Shown: piece by piece, positions 57,646 to 64,000 of the stretch
How the letters are laid out: each line of letters starts with the position of its first letter
Position numbering within the stretch: the first letter of the stretch is position 1
DNA from: Microlunatus speluncae
GTDB taxonomy: Bacteria > Actinomycetota > Actinomycetes > Propionibacteriales > Propionibacteriaceae
NCBI RefSeq assembly: GCF_009299835.1
Contig: NZ_VKCZ01000001.1
Span: forward strand, 310,001 to 374,000
Length of the DNA stretch: 64,000 bases
Reading direction: 5' to 3'
Notes under the pieces: model-generated
Database searches by the model: none
Seen by the model: the letters and a program-made list of their open reading frames with translations, nothing else
What the model was told of the DNA's origin: nothing
Translations under genes and position numbers: made by a program

Positions 57646-58809
57646 TCAACGACCGGCGGGGGCCAATCCCAGTTGCTTGCCGAGCAGTCCGCGGCCGCGG
57701 CCGGCCAGGTGATCGGCGAGACCGGTCAGCGCCTGCGCCGCCGGCTGGCCCGGCTCGGAGATGACGATCGGTGAACCGTCGTCACCACCGGCCCGGAGTT
57801 TCGGATCCAGCGGCACCTGGGTCAGCAGCGACACCGGATAGCCGAGCCGCTGGGTGAGCGTCTCCGACACCTCCTGGCCGCCGCCTTCGCCGAAGATGTA
57901 GTGCTTCTCCGGGGTGCCGCCAGGCACCAGGTAGTACGACATGTTCTCCACCACGCCGATCACCCGCTGGTTCATCATCGAAGCCATCGTGCCGGCCCGC
58001 TCCGCCACTTCGGCCGCGGCCTGCTGCGGCGTGGTGATCACCAGCACCTCGGCGTTCGGCAGCTTCTGGCCGAGAGAGATCGCGACATCGCCGGTGCCGG
58101 GGGGCAGGTCGATCAGCAGGTAGTCGAGATCACCCCAGTAGACGTCGGCCAGCATCTGGGTCAGCGCCCGGTCCAGGATCGGCCCGCGCCAGGCGACCAC
58201 CTGATCACGCTTCGGCTTCAGCATCCCGATCGAGATCACCTTCAGGCCCAGCGCCGGCACCGGCATGATCATGTCCTCGACCGATGTCGGCCGGGCGTCG
58301 GCGACGCCGAGCATGGCCGGGATCGAGTGGCCGTAGATGTCGGCGTCCAGCACCCCGACGGTGCGCCCCTTCGCCGCCAGCGCCAGCGCCAGGTTGACCG
58401 TGACCGACGACTTGCCGACGCCGCCCTTGCCGGACGCGACCGCGATCACCTGGGTCAGCGAGTCGGCGCGGGCGAACGGGATCTCCCGGTCGGTCTGGCC
58501 GCCCTTCAGCAGTTCCCGCAACCCGGCTCGCTGCTCGTCCGACATCACGCCGAGCACGACCTCGACCGAGCTGACCCCGGCGACGGCGGTCGCGGCGGCG
58601 GTGACGTCGCGGCGCAGGGTGTCCTTGAGCGGGCAGCCGGCCACGGTCAGCAGCACCTCGACGGTGACCGCGCCATCGGCTCCGACCTCGATCGAGGCGA
58701 CCATGCCGAGCTCGGTGATCGGCCGGCGGATCTCGGGATCGTTGACGCTCGCCAGCGCCTGCCGGATCTTCGGTTCGAGGGGATGGGCGGTGGTCGTACG
58801 GTCGGACAT
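57646..58809 (-). CDS. mrp: Mrp/NBP35 family iron-sulfur carrier ATPase
   Basis: A 387-aa P-loop protein that carries or assembles Fe-S clusters. An N-terminal MIP18/DUF59 domain covers residues 12-90 (SVNDPEIRRPITELGMV; VAGCPLKDTL). The deviant Walker A is ASGKGGVGKSS at 125-135, with DADIYGHSIPAML at about 155 and LIDLPPGTGD at about 236. The usual C-terminal CxxC is absent (NMSYYLVPGGTPEK), as I recall for mycobacterial Mrp. ATG 58809 is set by a TACGCT box 7 nt upstream, dismissing longer frames. It is divergent from the GlxA regulator. Confidence 0.94.
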   Translation of the reverse strand: MSDRTTTAHPLEPKIRQALASVNDPEIRRPITELGMVASIEVGADGAVTVEVLLTVAGCPLKDTLRRDVTAAATAVAGVSSVEVVLGVMSDEQRAGLRELLKGGQTDREIPFARADSLTQVIAVASGKGGVGKSSVTVNLALALAAKGRTVGVLDADIYGHSIPAMLGVADARPTSVEDMIMPVPALGLKVISIGMLKPKRDQVVAWRGPILDRALTQMLADVYWGDLDYLLIDLPPGTGDVAISLGQKLPNAEVLVITTPQQAAAEVAERAGTMASMMNQRVIGVVENMSYYLVPGGTPEKHYIFGEGGGQEVSETLTQRLGYPVSLLTQVPLDPKLRAGGDDGSPIVISEPGQPAAQALTGLADHLAGRGRGLLGKQLGLAPAGR

Positions 58810-58816
58810 GTCGTCC

Positions 58817-58822
58817 AGCGTA
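58817..58822 (-). promoter_or_regulatory. -10 element, leaderless promoter of mrp
   Basis: Minus-strand TACGCT with 7 nt before the ATG at 58809. Confidence 0.6.
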
Positions 58823-58935
58823 GACCGGCCCGGCGGCCGCCGATCACCCACCGAGTCGGCGTGAAACCCCTGGTCGTCCTGGAGGTGACGTGAGTCACCG
58901 GCGTCCGGCACGGCCGTCGATGGCAAGGTGGGTCC

Positions 58936-60099
58936 ATGACACCGAGTGGCGACCCGGCCCGCCGGACCGCTCGCGTTGCTGCCGGTGACACCGAAGCCTG
59001 GTCGGAGGTGGCGCCGCGCGGCACCCGGCCGGTCTCGACCGCCTCGCGTCGGCAGGTCGTGCTGGTCGTCTATGACGGCGCCGAACTGGTCGACATCGGC
59101 AGCGTCACCTCGGCCCTGCACCTGGCCACCCGGCTGGGCGCCGACCCCGGCTACCAGGTCCGGGTGGCGACGGTCGACGGTACCGACATCGTCAGCGCCG
59201 GTGGTCTGGTGCTGCGCGTCGACGCGGCGCTGACCGAGGTCGAGGAACCGCCCGACACGGTGATCGTGTCCGGCGGCTGGGGCCACCTCGACGCGATCCG
59301 GGACCGCCGGCTGGTCCGGGAGGTCCGCCGGCTGGCCTCGGTCGCCCGGCGGGTGGTGTCGGTGTGCACCGGGGCGTTCGTGCTGGCCGAGGCCGGGCTG
59401 CTGGACCATCGTCGGGTCGCCACCCACTGGTATTACGCCGACGACCTGGCCGCCCGCTATCCGGCGGTCCGGGTCGACGCCGATCCGGTCTACATCCAGG
59501 ACGGCCGGATCGCCACCTCGGGCGGGGTGACCGCGTCGCTCGACCTGACCCTGGCGCTGATCGAAGATGATCATGGTCCGGAGCTGGCCCGGTGGGTGGC
59601 GATCGGCATGGTGACCTATCTGCACCGGCCCGGCAACCAGGCGCAGATGAGCATCTTCACCGCGACCCGGCGACCCGACGACACGGTGCTGCGGACGGTC
59701 GTCGACCACATCGTGGCCGAGCCGGGCGGCGACCTCAGCGTCGCAACCCTGGCCGCCCGGGTCAACGTCAGCCCGCGGCACCTGACCCGGTTGTTCCGGG
59801 ACCGTCAGGGCGAGACCCCGGCCGCCGTCGTCCGGCGGATCCGGCTGGAGATCGCGGCCCGGCTGCTGGCCACCACCGAACTGTCGCTGGCCGTGATCGC
59901 GCGGCGTTGCGGGTTCAGCTCGGTGGAGACGCTGCGGCAGGCCTTCGTCGCCAAGTACGAGCTCAGCCCGCGGGCCTTCCGCCGGACGATCGGCTCAACC
60001 GTTCCGCCGCCGGACCAGGGCAGTCACCCCGACCGCGACCACGAGGCCGCCGACGCCGAGCCCGATCGGGAATTGCAGGCCGGACCACGGAAACGCTGA
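58936..60099 (+). CDS. GlxA-type regulator (DJ-1/PfpI plus AraC domains)
   Basis: A 387-aa transcription regulator. Residues 40-215 are a DJ-1/PfpI (class I glutamine amidotransferase-like) sensor domain with the nucleophile-elbow Cys in VVSVCTGAFVLAEAGLL and HWYYADDLAARYP. Residues 255-350 are an AraC double helix-turn-helix (LAARVNVSPRHLTRLFRDRQ; IARRCGFSSVETLRQAFVAK). The last 35 codons (after FRRTIGS) overlap the 3' end of the convergent membrane DJ-1 gene by 105 bp and are probably a read-through tail. The ATG has CAAGGT 6 nt upstream, a weak leaderless box. It may regulate the opposite operon. Confidence 0.9.
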   Translation: MTPSGDPARRTARVAAGDTEAWSEVAPRGTRPVSTASRRQVVLVVYDGAELVDIGSVTSALHLATRLGADPGYQVRVATVDGTDIVSAGGLVLRVDAALTEVEEPPDTVIVSGGWGHLDAIRDRRLVREVRRLASVARRVVSVCTGAFVLAEAGLLDHRRVATHWYYADDLAARYPAVRVDADPVYIQDGRIATSGGVTASLDLTLALIEDDHGPELARWVAIGMVTYLHRPGNQAQMSIFTATRRPDDTVLRTVVDHIVAEPGGDLSVATLAARVNVSPRHLTRLFRDRQGETPAAVVRRIRLEIAARLLATTELSLAVIARRCGFSSVETLRQAFVAKYELSPRAFRRTIGSTVPPPDQGSHPDRDHEAADAEPDRELQAGPRKR

Positions 60100-61329
60100 T
60101 CCGGCCAGCTCGAGGTCGGCAGGCGCGTACTCGAGGATCTTGGCCGCCCAGCGCGCCGTCGGTACGTCGGTCGTCGCGGCGAGCACCCGCAGCGCGGGCT
60201 CGAACGCGAAGCCGGGCTCCGCGTGGAGGTAGGCGACCGGCACCCCGGCGGCCTCGGCCGCCGCGTCGACGCCGTCCGGATGCCGGGCCGCGGCGTCCGT
60301 GCCCGGGACCAGCAGCCGGCCGGTGGAGCCGATCGCGTCCAGTCCGGCCCGGGGCAGGAAGGTCAGGCCGTGCCGGCTGCGCACGGTGGCCGGGCCGATC
60401 GCCAGCGTCCGGGCGGACCGGATCTCGGCGTACGGGTCGAACGCCGCGGCCAGTTCCAACTCGCCCACACCGTCGGTGAGCAGCACCCCGATGGTGGTCG
60501 TCGGCGACCGGTAGCCGAGGTTGAGCAGGTGCAGCAGGCGTTCGGACCAGGTGATCTCCGAGACCGGGATCTCGGCCGGGGCGTTCGGGCTGTAGCCGCG
60601 CCAGTGCACCGCCTCGGCGGCGGCCGCGGCGGCCGGCTCGGACACCAGCCGTTCCACCACCCGGAGTGCGCCGTCGATCGAGGACAGGAGCCCGCCGGTG
60701 GTGATCACGTCGCCGGTGTCGACGTAGCGGACGCCGCGGCGCCAGTCGACGTCGGGATGGTCGGGGGCGATCTCGTTCAGTCGATACCAGTGCGAGGTCG
60801 CCGGTCGGCCGTCCAGCAGCCCGGCGTCGGCGACCAGTCGGGCGCCGGAACAGACGCCGAGGACGAGGCCCTCGGCCGCGGTCTCCCGCAGCCAGGCGAC
60901 GACGGGCGCGTCGTGCTGCTCGTCGTTCGGCATCTCCGGCACCACGGTGACGTCTGGGGCCACGCCGCCGAGCCGGTCGGCGAGTTCGGCGAAGCTCAGA
61001 TCGGGGACCAGGTCCAGCCCGCCGAGCAGGGTCACCGGGCGCCGCTGCGGCGCGACCACATACAGGTTGAACGCCCCGGTCGCCGCCAGCACCTCGTACG
61101 GGGCCAGCACGTCGGCCGCGTTGGCGCCACCGTTGCCGACCACGACGACCGCCGTCGGCCGGCCGGATTGATGAGCGGGCGGGGTGGCCGTGACGGCGGC
61201 CGGCCGGTCCGGCGGCGCGTACCGATAGCGCTCGAAGCTGATCGCGCCGACGCCGAGCATGGCCGCCGGGAGCACCAGGAAGGAGGCGAGCAGGCCGAGC
61301 CCGGCCCCGATCACCCGCAGGGTTTTCAC
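59995..61329 (-). CDS. Membrane-anchored protein with two DJ-1/PfpI-like domains
   Basis: A 444-aa protein with an N-terminal helix (residues 5-28) and a C-terminal helix (about 418-440, LGVGGLVVAVGVTALVRRRN). Two class I amidotransferase-like domains lie between them: 58-235 with an intact elbow (LGVCSGARLVADAGLLDGRP) and HWYRLNEIAPDHPD, and 285-400, degenerate, without a clear Cys (TTTIGVLLTDGVGELELAAA). The topology puts both outside the cell or both inside, depending on helix orientation. I know no function. The GTG overlaps the stop of the upstream small membrane protein (GTGA). Confidence 0.8.
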   Translation of the reverse strand: MKTLRVIGAGLGLLASFLVLPAAMLGVGAISFERYRYAPPDRPAAVTATPPAHQSGRPTAVVVVGNGGANAADVLAPYEVLAATGAFNLYVVAPQRRPVTLLGGLDLVPDLSFAELADRLGGVAPDVTVVPEMPNDEQHDAPVVAWLRETAAEGLVLGVCSGARLVADAGLLDGRPATSHWYRLNEIAPDHPDVDWRRGVRYVDTGDVITTGGLLSSIDGALRVVERLVSEPAAAAAAEAVHWRGYSPNAPAEIPVSEITWSERLLHLLNLGYRSPTTTIGVLLTDGVGELELAAAFDPYAEIRSARTLAIGPATVRSRHGLTFLPRAGLDAIGSTGRLLVPGTDAAARHPDGVDAAAEAAGVPVAYLHAEPGFAFEPALRVLAATTDVPTARWAAKILEYAPADLELAGSAFPWSGLQFPIGLGVGGLVVAVGVTALVRRRNG

Positions 61330-61748
61330 CGGAGCACCGGCCGGCGGATCGTGAACTCGTCGCGGCGACGCAGCATGACCGCCAGCATCAGCACGAACAT
61401 GGCGATGTGCTCGAAGATCATCGCCGTTCCGAGCGCGATCACCCCAATGCCGGTGAGCGCGGCCGCGACCAGCGCCGGGAGCAGCATGGTCGCCGCCATC
61501 GCGAGGGTCGTCGGCCAGCCGAACCGGCGGAAGCGCAGCCAGCCGATCATGATCAACGCCATGATCACGCCCATCTCGACGCTGGCCATCGCGCCGCGGG
61601 CCTCGGCCGGATAGGTCAGCCCCAGCGCCCCGCGAACGGCGCTCACCAGCATGGCCAACAGCACCATGCCGACCAGCAGCACCGCGGCGAATTCGACAGA
61701 GCGCAGCGCGAACCGAAGCCACGGTCGATCGACCGATCCAGAACCCAT
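61326..61748 (-). CDS. Small four-helix membrane protein of unknown function
   Basis: A 140-aa hydrophobic protein with four predicted helices: about 17-38 (EFAAVLLVGMVLLAMLVSAV), 55-72, 80-98 and 100-125 (TGIGVIALGTAMIFEHIAMF). The C-terminal tail is basic (LRRRDEFTIRRPVLR). I do not recognise a family. The ATG at 61748 is chosen; an upstream GTG would add eight residues. Its stop overlaps the start of the membrane DJ-1 gene, so the two are co-translated and may form a complex. Confidence 0.7.
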   Translation of the reverse strand: MGSGSVDRPWLRFALRSVEFAAVLLVGMVLLAMLVSAVRGALGLTYPAEARGAMASVEMGVIMALIMIGWLRFRRFGWPTTLAMAATMLLPALVAAALTGIGVIALGTAMIFEHIAMFVLMLAVMLRRRDEFTIRRPVLR

Positions 61749-61943
61749 GGGCCCCAGGGTGATCACTCCGGGGCCGGACCGCGAACGCCGCGGAGCACCG
61801 GTCCGAAATCCTGGGAAGCTTGTCTGAACGGCCATGATTCTCGGGTGCCCGGTTCGGCGATCGTTAACCCGGGAGGGCTGGTGCACAAAGCCGCCAGCCT
61901 TCAGACTGTGCGTGTCAATAATTTCCCTCAGTGGAGGTGGCCG

Positions 61944-64000
61944 ATGACGCAGCGCATCCGGGGGCGGGTCCTGCTGATCGCTCTGTCCGTGCTCGCTCCG
62001 CTGCTGGTCGTCGGCCTCGCGCCGGCCGCGGCCGAACCCGCCGCCGGGACGCCCGCGGGCGCGATCGAGACCTATCAACGGAGCCGGCCGGTCGCCCCCG
62101 GCGTCACGGCCGAGCAACTCGAGACGCTGGACGCTCGCGGCTGGCAGCAGGGCAACGCGCTGACCATCGACACCACCCAGGGCGCCCGGATCGACTACCT
62201 GGGCAACAAGGACCTGACGACGCTGCGGCCGATCACCGAGCAGGCCGACGCGGCCGGGGCGGTCGCCGCGGTCAACGGCGACTTCTTCGACATCAACAAC
62301 TCGGGTGCCCCGCTCGGCCCGGCGATCAAGGACGGCGAGTTGATCAAGTCGCAGTCGGAGGATCCCTACCGTGCGGTCGGTTTCGACGCCGACGGCGTCG
62401 GCCGGGTGCTCGAGGTGCTGTTCGAGGGTACGGCGACGCTGCCGTCCGGCCCGGTCGCGCTGGACCGGCTGAACGGACCGGTGCTGAAGCCGGGCGAGGT
62501 CGCCGCGTACACGTCACTCTGGGGCGCCTCGCCGCGCGGCCGCGCCGTGCAGGGCGCCACCACGGTGGTCGAGGTGATGATCACCGATGGCGTGGTCAGC
62601 GCGGTCGCTGATCAGGCCGGAACCGGCGCGATCCCTGCCGACACGACGATCCTGCTCGGCCGGGAGGCCGGAGCCGACGCCTTGCGGGCCCTGAAGCCGG
62701 GGGACGAGGTCGCGGTCTCCTACCGGCCGCGACCCTCCGACGGCCGTCCGCTGCACACGGCGATCGGGGTGCACGAACTGCTCGTCCAGGACGGCCAGGC
62801 GCGGCCCGTCGACGATCAGGAGTACGCCGGCCGCACCGGCCTCGGATTCTCCCGGGACGGCACCAAGATCATCATCGTCGGCGTCGACAGTGATCGGCAG
62901 ACGCACAGCAGGGGCGCCACGCTGGCCGAGCTGGGGCGGCTGCTCGCGGCCCGCGGCGCCTGGGTCGGCGTCGAGCTGGACGGCGGCGGCTCGACCACGC
63001 TGGTCAGCCGGTTGCCCGGCGCCGCGAAGGTGCAGGTCGACAACACCCCGGGCGACGGCTCGCTGCGGCCGGTGCCGAACGGGCTGGCGATCATGGCGCC
63101 GAAGGGCAGCGGCGACCTGGCCGGCTTCTGGCTGGAGCCGGCCGCGTCGCCACGCACCGCGGCGAGCGACAGCCCGGTGGCCGGGAAGGCCCGGCCGGAC
63201 CGGGTGTTCAGCGGCCTGTCCCGGGCGCTGACCGCGACCCCGCACGACGAGACCTACGGCCCGGCGGCCGTCGGTTCCCCGGTGCAGTGGTCCGCGACCC
63301 GCGGGACGGTGCGGGACGGCGTCTACCGGGCGACCGACCCGGGTCCGGCGACGATCACCGCTCGGTCCGGCTCGGCCCGGGGCACCCTGCAGCTGGACGT
63401 GCTCGGCCGGCCGGCCCGGCTCGCCGCCACCGCCGAGACGGTGAACGTGCCGAGCGTCGACGCGACGGCGACCTTCGGCATCCTCGGCTACGACGCGTTC
63501 GGCACCTCGGCGCCGATCGATCCGGCCGACCTGGAGCTGAGCTATGACCGGTCGCTGTTCATGATCACGCCGACCGCCGATGGGCGGCTCCGGGTGAAGC
63601 CGATCAAGGGATCCGGGGCCGGGCTGGTGACTGCTCGGATCGGCGATCTGAGCGCGACCCTCGGCGTCTCGGTCGGGGTCACGAAGCAGCAGTTGGCGAC
63701 CTTCGACGACGCCGACCAGTGGACCGTCGGAACCGCCCGGGCGACCGCGACGGTGAGCCAGGTGCCGGACGGCGAGGACGGGGCCGGCCTCAAGCTGGCG
63801 TACGACTTCGGCCAGAGCACGCTGACCCGGAACGCGTACGCGATCCCCCCGAAGCCGCTCGGCGTCGCCGGCCAGGCCCGGTCGTTCGGGGTGTCGATGA
63901 AGGGGCAGGGGAAGGGGGAGTGGACGGCGTTCGGGCTCTATGACGCGACCGGCAAGTTCACCGCCGTCTACGGGCCCTACGTGGACTGGACCGGCTGGAA
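61944..64000 (+). CDS. Secreted phosphodiester glycosidase (NAGPA family), partial at window end
   Basis: At least 685 codons of a large exported protein. A Sec signal peptide covers residues 1-30 (LLIALSVLAPLLVVGLAPAA, cleavage near AAA-EP). The NAGPA/phosphodiester glycosidase domain spans about 85-380, with AVNGDFFDINNSGAPLGPAI and WVGVELDGGGSTTLVSRLPG, the conserved acidic blocks of the family. Beta-rich regions follow from 390 on (Big-type, ARPDRVFSGLSRALTATPHD onward), and the final part (GQGKGEWTAFGLYDATGKFT) resembles a carbohydrate-binding domain. It may trim phosphodiester-linked sugars on wall polymers. ATG 61944 follows GGAGGTGG. The frame is open at the right edge. Confidence 0.9.
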   Translation, partial: MTQRIRGRVLLIALSVLAPLLVVGLAPAAAEPAAGTPAGAIETYQRSRPVAPGVTAEQLETLDARGWQQGNALTIDTTQGARIDYLGNKDLTTLRPITEQADAAGAVAAVNGDFFDINNSGAPLGPAIKDGELIKSQSEDPYRAVGFDADGVGRVLEVLFEGTATLPSGPVALDRLNGPVLKPGEVAAYTSLWGASPRGRAVQGATTVVEVMITDGVVSAVADQAGTGAIPADTTILLGREAGADALRALKPGDEVAVSYRPRPSDGRPLHTAIGVHELLVQDGQARPVDDQEYAGRTGLGFSRDGTKIIIVGVDSDRQTHSRGATLAELGRLLAARGAWVGVELDGGGSTTLVSRLPGAAKVQVDNTPGDGSLRPVPNGLAIMAPKGSGDLAGFWLEPAASPRTAASDSPVAGKARPDRVFSGLSRALTATPHDETYGPAAVGSPVQWSATRGTVRDGVYRATDPGPATITARSGSARGTLQLDVLGRPARLAATAETVNVPSVDATATFGILGYDAFGTSAPIDPADLELSYDRSLFMITPTADGRLRVKPIKGSGAGLVTARIGDLSATLGVSVGVTKQQLATFDDADQWTVGTARATATVSQVPDGEDGAGLKLAYDFGQSTLTRNAYAIPPKPLGVAGQARSFGVSMKGQGKGEWTAFGLYDATGKFTAVYGPYVDWTGW

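Noticed and set aside
57627..57653. ATGATCA-rich palindrome near the mrp stop as an origin or attachment site
   Set aside because: The word TGATCA is common throughout the window, so its clustering here needs no special function.
1..64000. tRNA or rRNA genes
   Set aside because: I saw no cloverleaf-type sequence with a GGTTCGA-type T loop and no rRNA segment in the gaps between genes.

Overview
The window is chromosomal DNA from a high-GC (roughly 70 percent by eye), mycothiol-using actinobacterium. GTG and TTG starts, two enzyme families that usually use F420, ferredoxin, GlgA/GlgC, and SigE-RseA-HtrA-TatB all fit. A Propionibacteriales or Microlunatus-like host is my best guess, but the sequence alone does not prove it. 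From memory, the gene order follows the Mycobacterium tuberculosis Rv1170-Rv1230 block: mshB ... fdx-dapC ... dapD/dapE, LOG protein, DivIVA-like protein, tag, DUF3117, glgA/glgC, O-methyltransferase, sigE-rseA-htrA-tatB, mrp. Accessory genes are inserted between these conserved segments.

Layout. 1-3.8 kb: an S9 peptidase with an MFS transporter, an FMN/F420 split-barrel protein, and a siderophore-binding lipoprotein under an IdeR/DtxR-type box. 3.9-11.7 kb: two CNNM/CorC-type membrane proteins, an Eis-like acetyltransferase, a membrane protein of unknown function and an M1 aminopeptidase. 11.9-17.7 kb: a complete five-gene peptide (Dpp/Opp) ABC importer. 17.9-22.6 kb: a TetR regulator, a class A beta-lactamase lipoprotein, a bifunctional PBP with a PASTA domain and a small toxin-antitoxin pair. 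22.6-29.7 kb: mshB, a VanW protein, a 1.7-kb gene-free array of hairpin repeats, a GNAT protein, a 7Fe ferredoxin and dapC. 29.8-36.6 kb: a large LuxR (LAL) regulator opposite a gshA-gshB-MAPEG-MFS cluster for glutathione synthesis and use. 36.6-43.9 kb: thyX, dapD with a lysozyme-like lipoprotein, DUF2975/XRE, dapE, a LOG protein, a DivIVA-like protein, an SRPBCC protein, tag and DUF3117. 44-50.2 kb: YbaK, SnoaL/TetR, glgA/glgC, an O-methyltransferase and dapA. 50.3-64 kb: adaA-alkA and ogt (alkylation repair), sigE-rseA/rseB-htrA-tatB (envelope stress and export), an LLM oxidoreductase, mrp, a GlxA regulator facing a two-domain membrane DJ-1 protein, and a secreted phosphodiester glycosidase that runs off the end.

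Themes. Four lysine/diaminopimelate genes (dapA, C, D, E) of the succinylase route lie in the window as separate transcription units. Fifteen genes have a TAnnnT -10 element exactly 6-7 nt before the start codon, the signature of leaderless mRNAs. Long inverted repeats fill many gaps. The most unusual structure is the array at 25827-27149: ten copies of a near-perfectly self-complementary unit, nine of them exactly 62 nt, with changes that preserve pairing, separated by modular spacers of about 62-72 or 88-91 nt. It lies between two convergent genes and does not match any element I know. A second notable point is a full glutathione cluster in an organism that also carries mshB.
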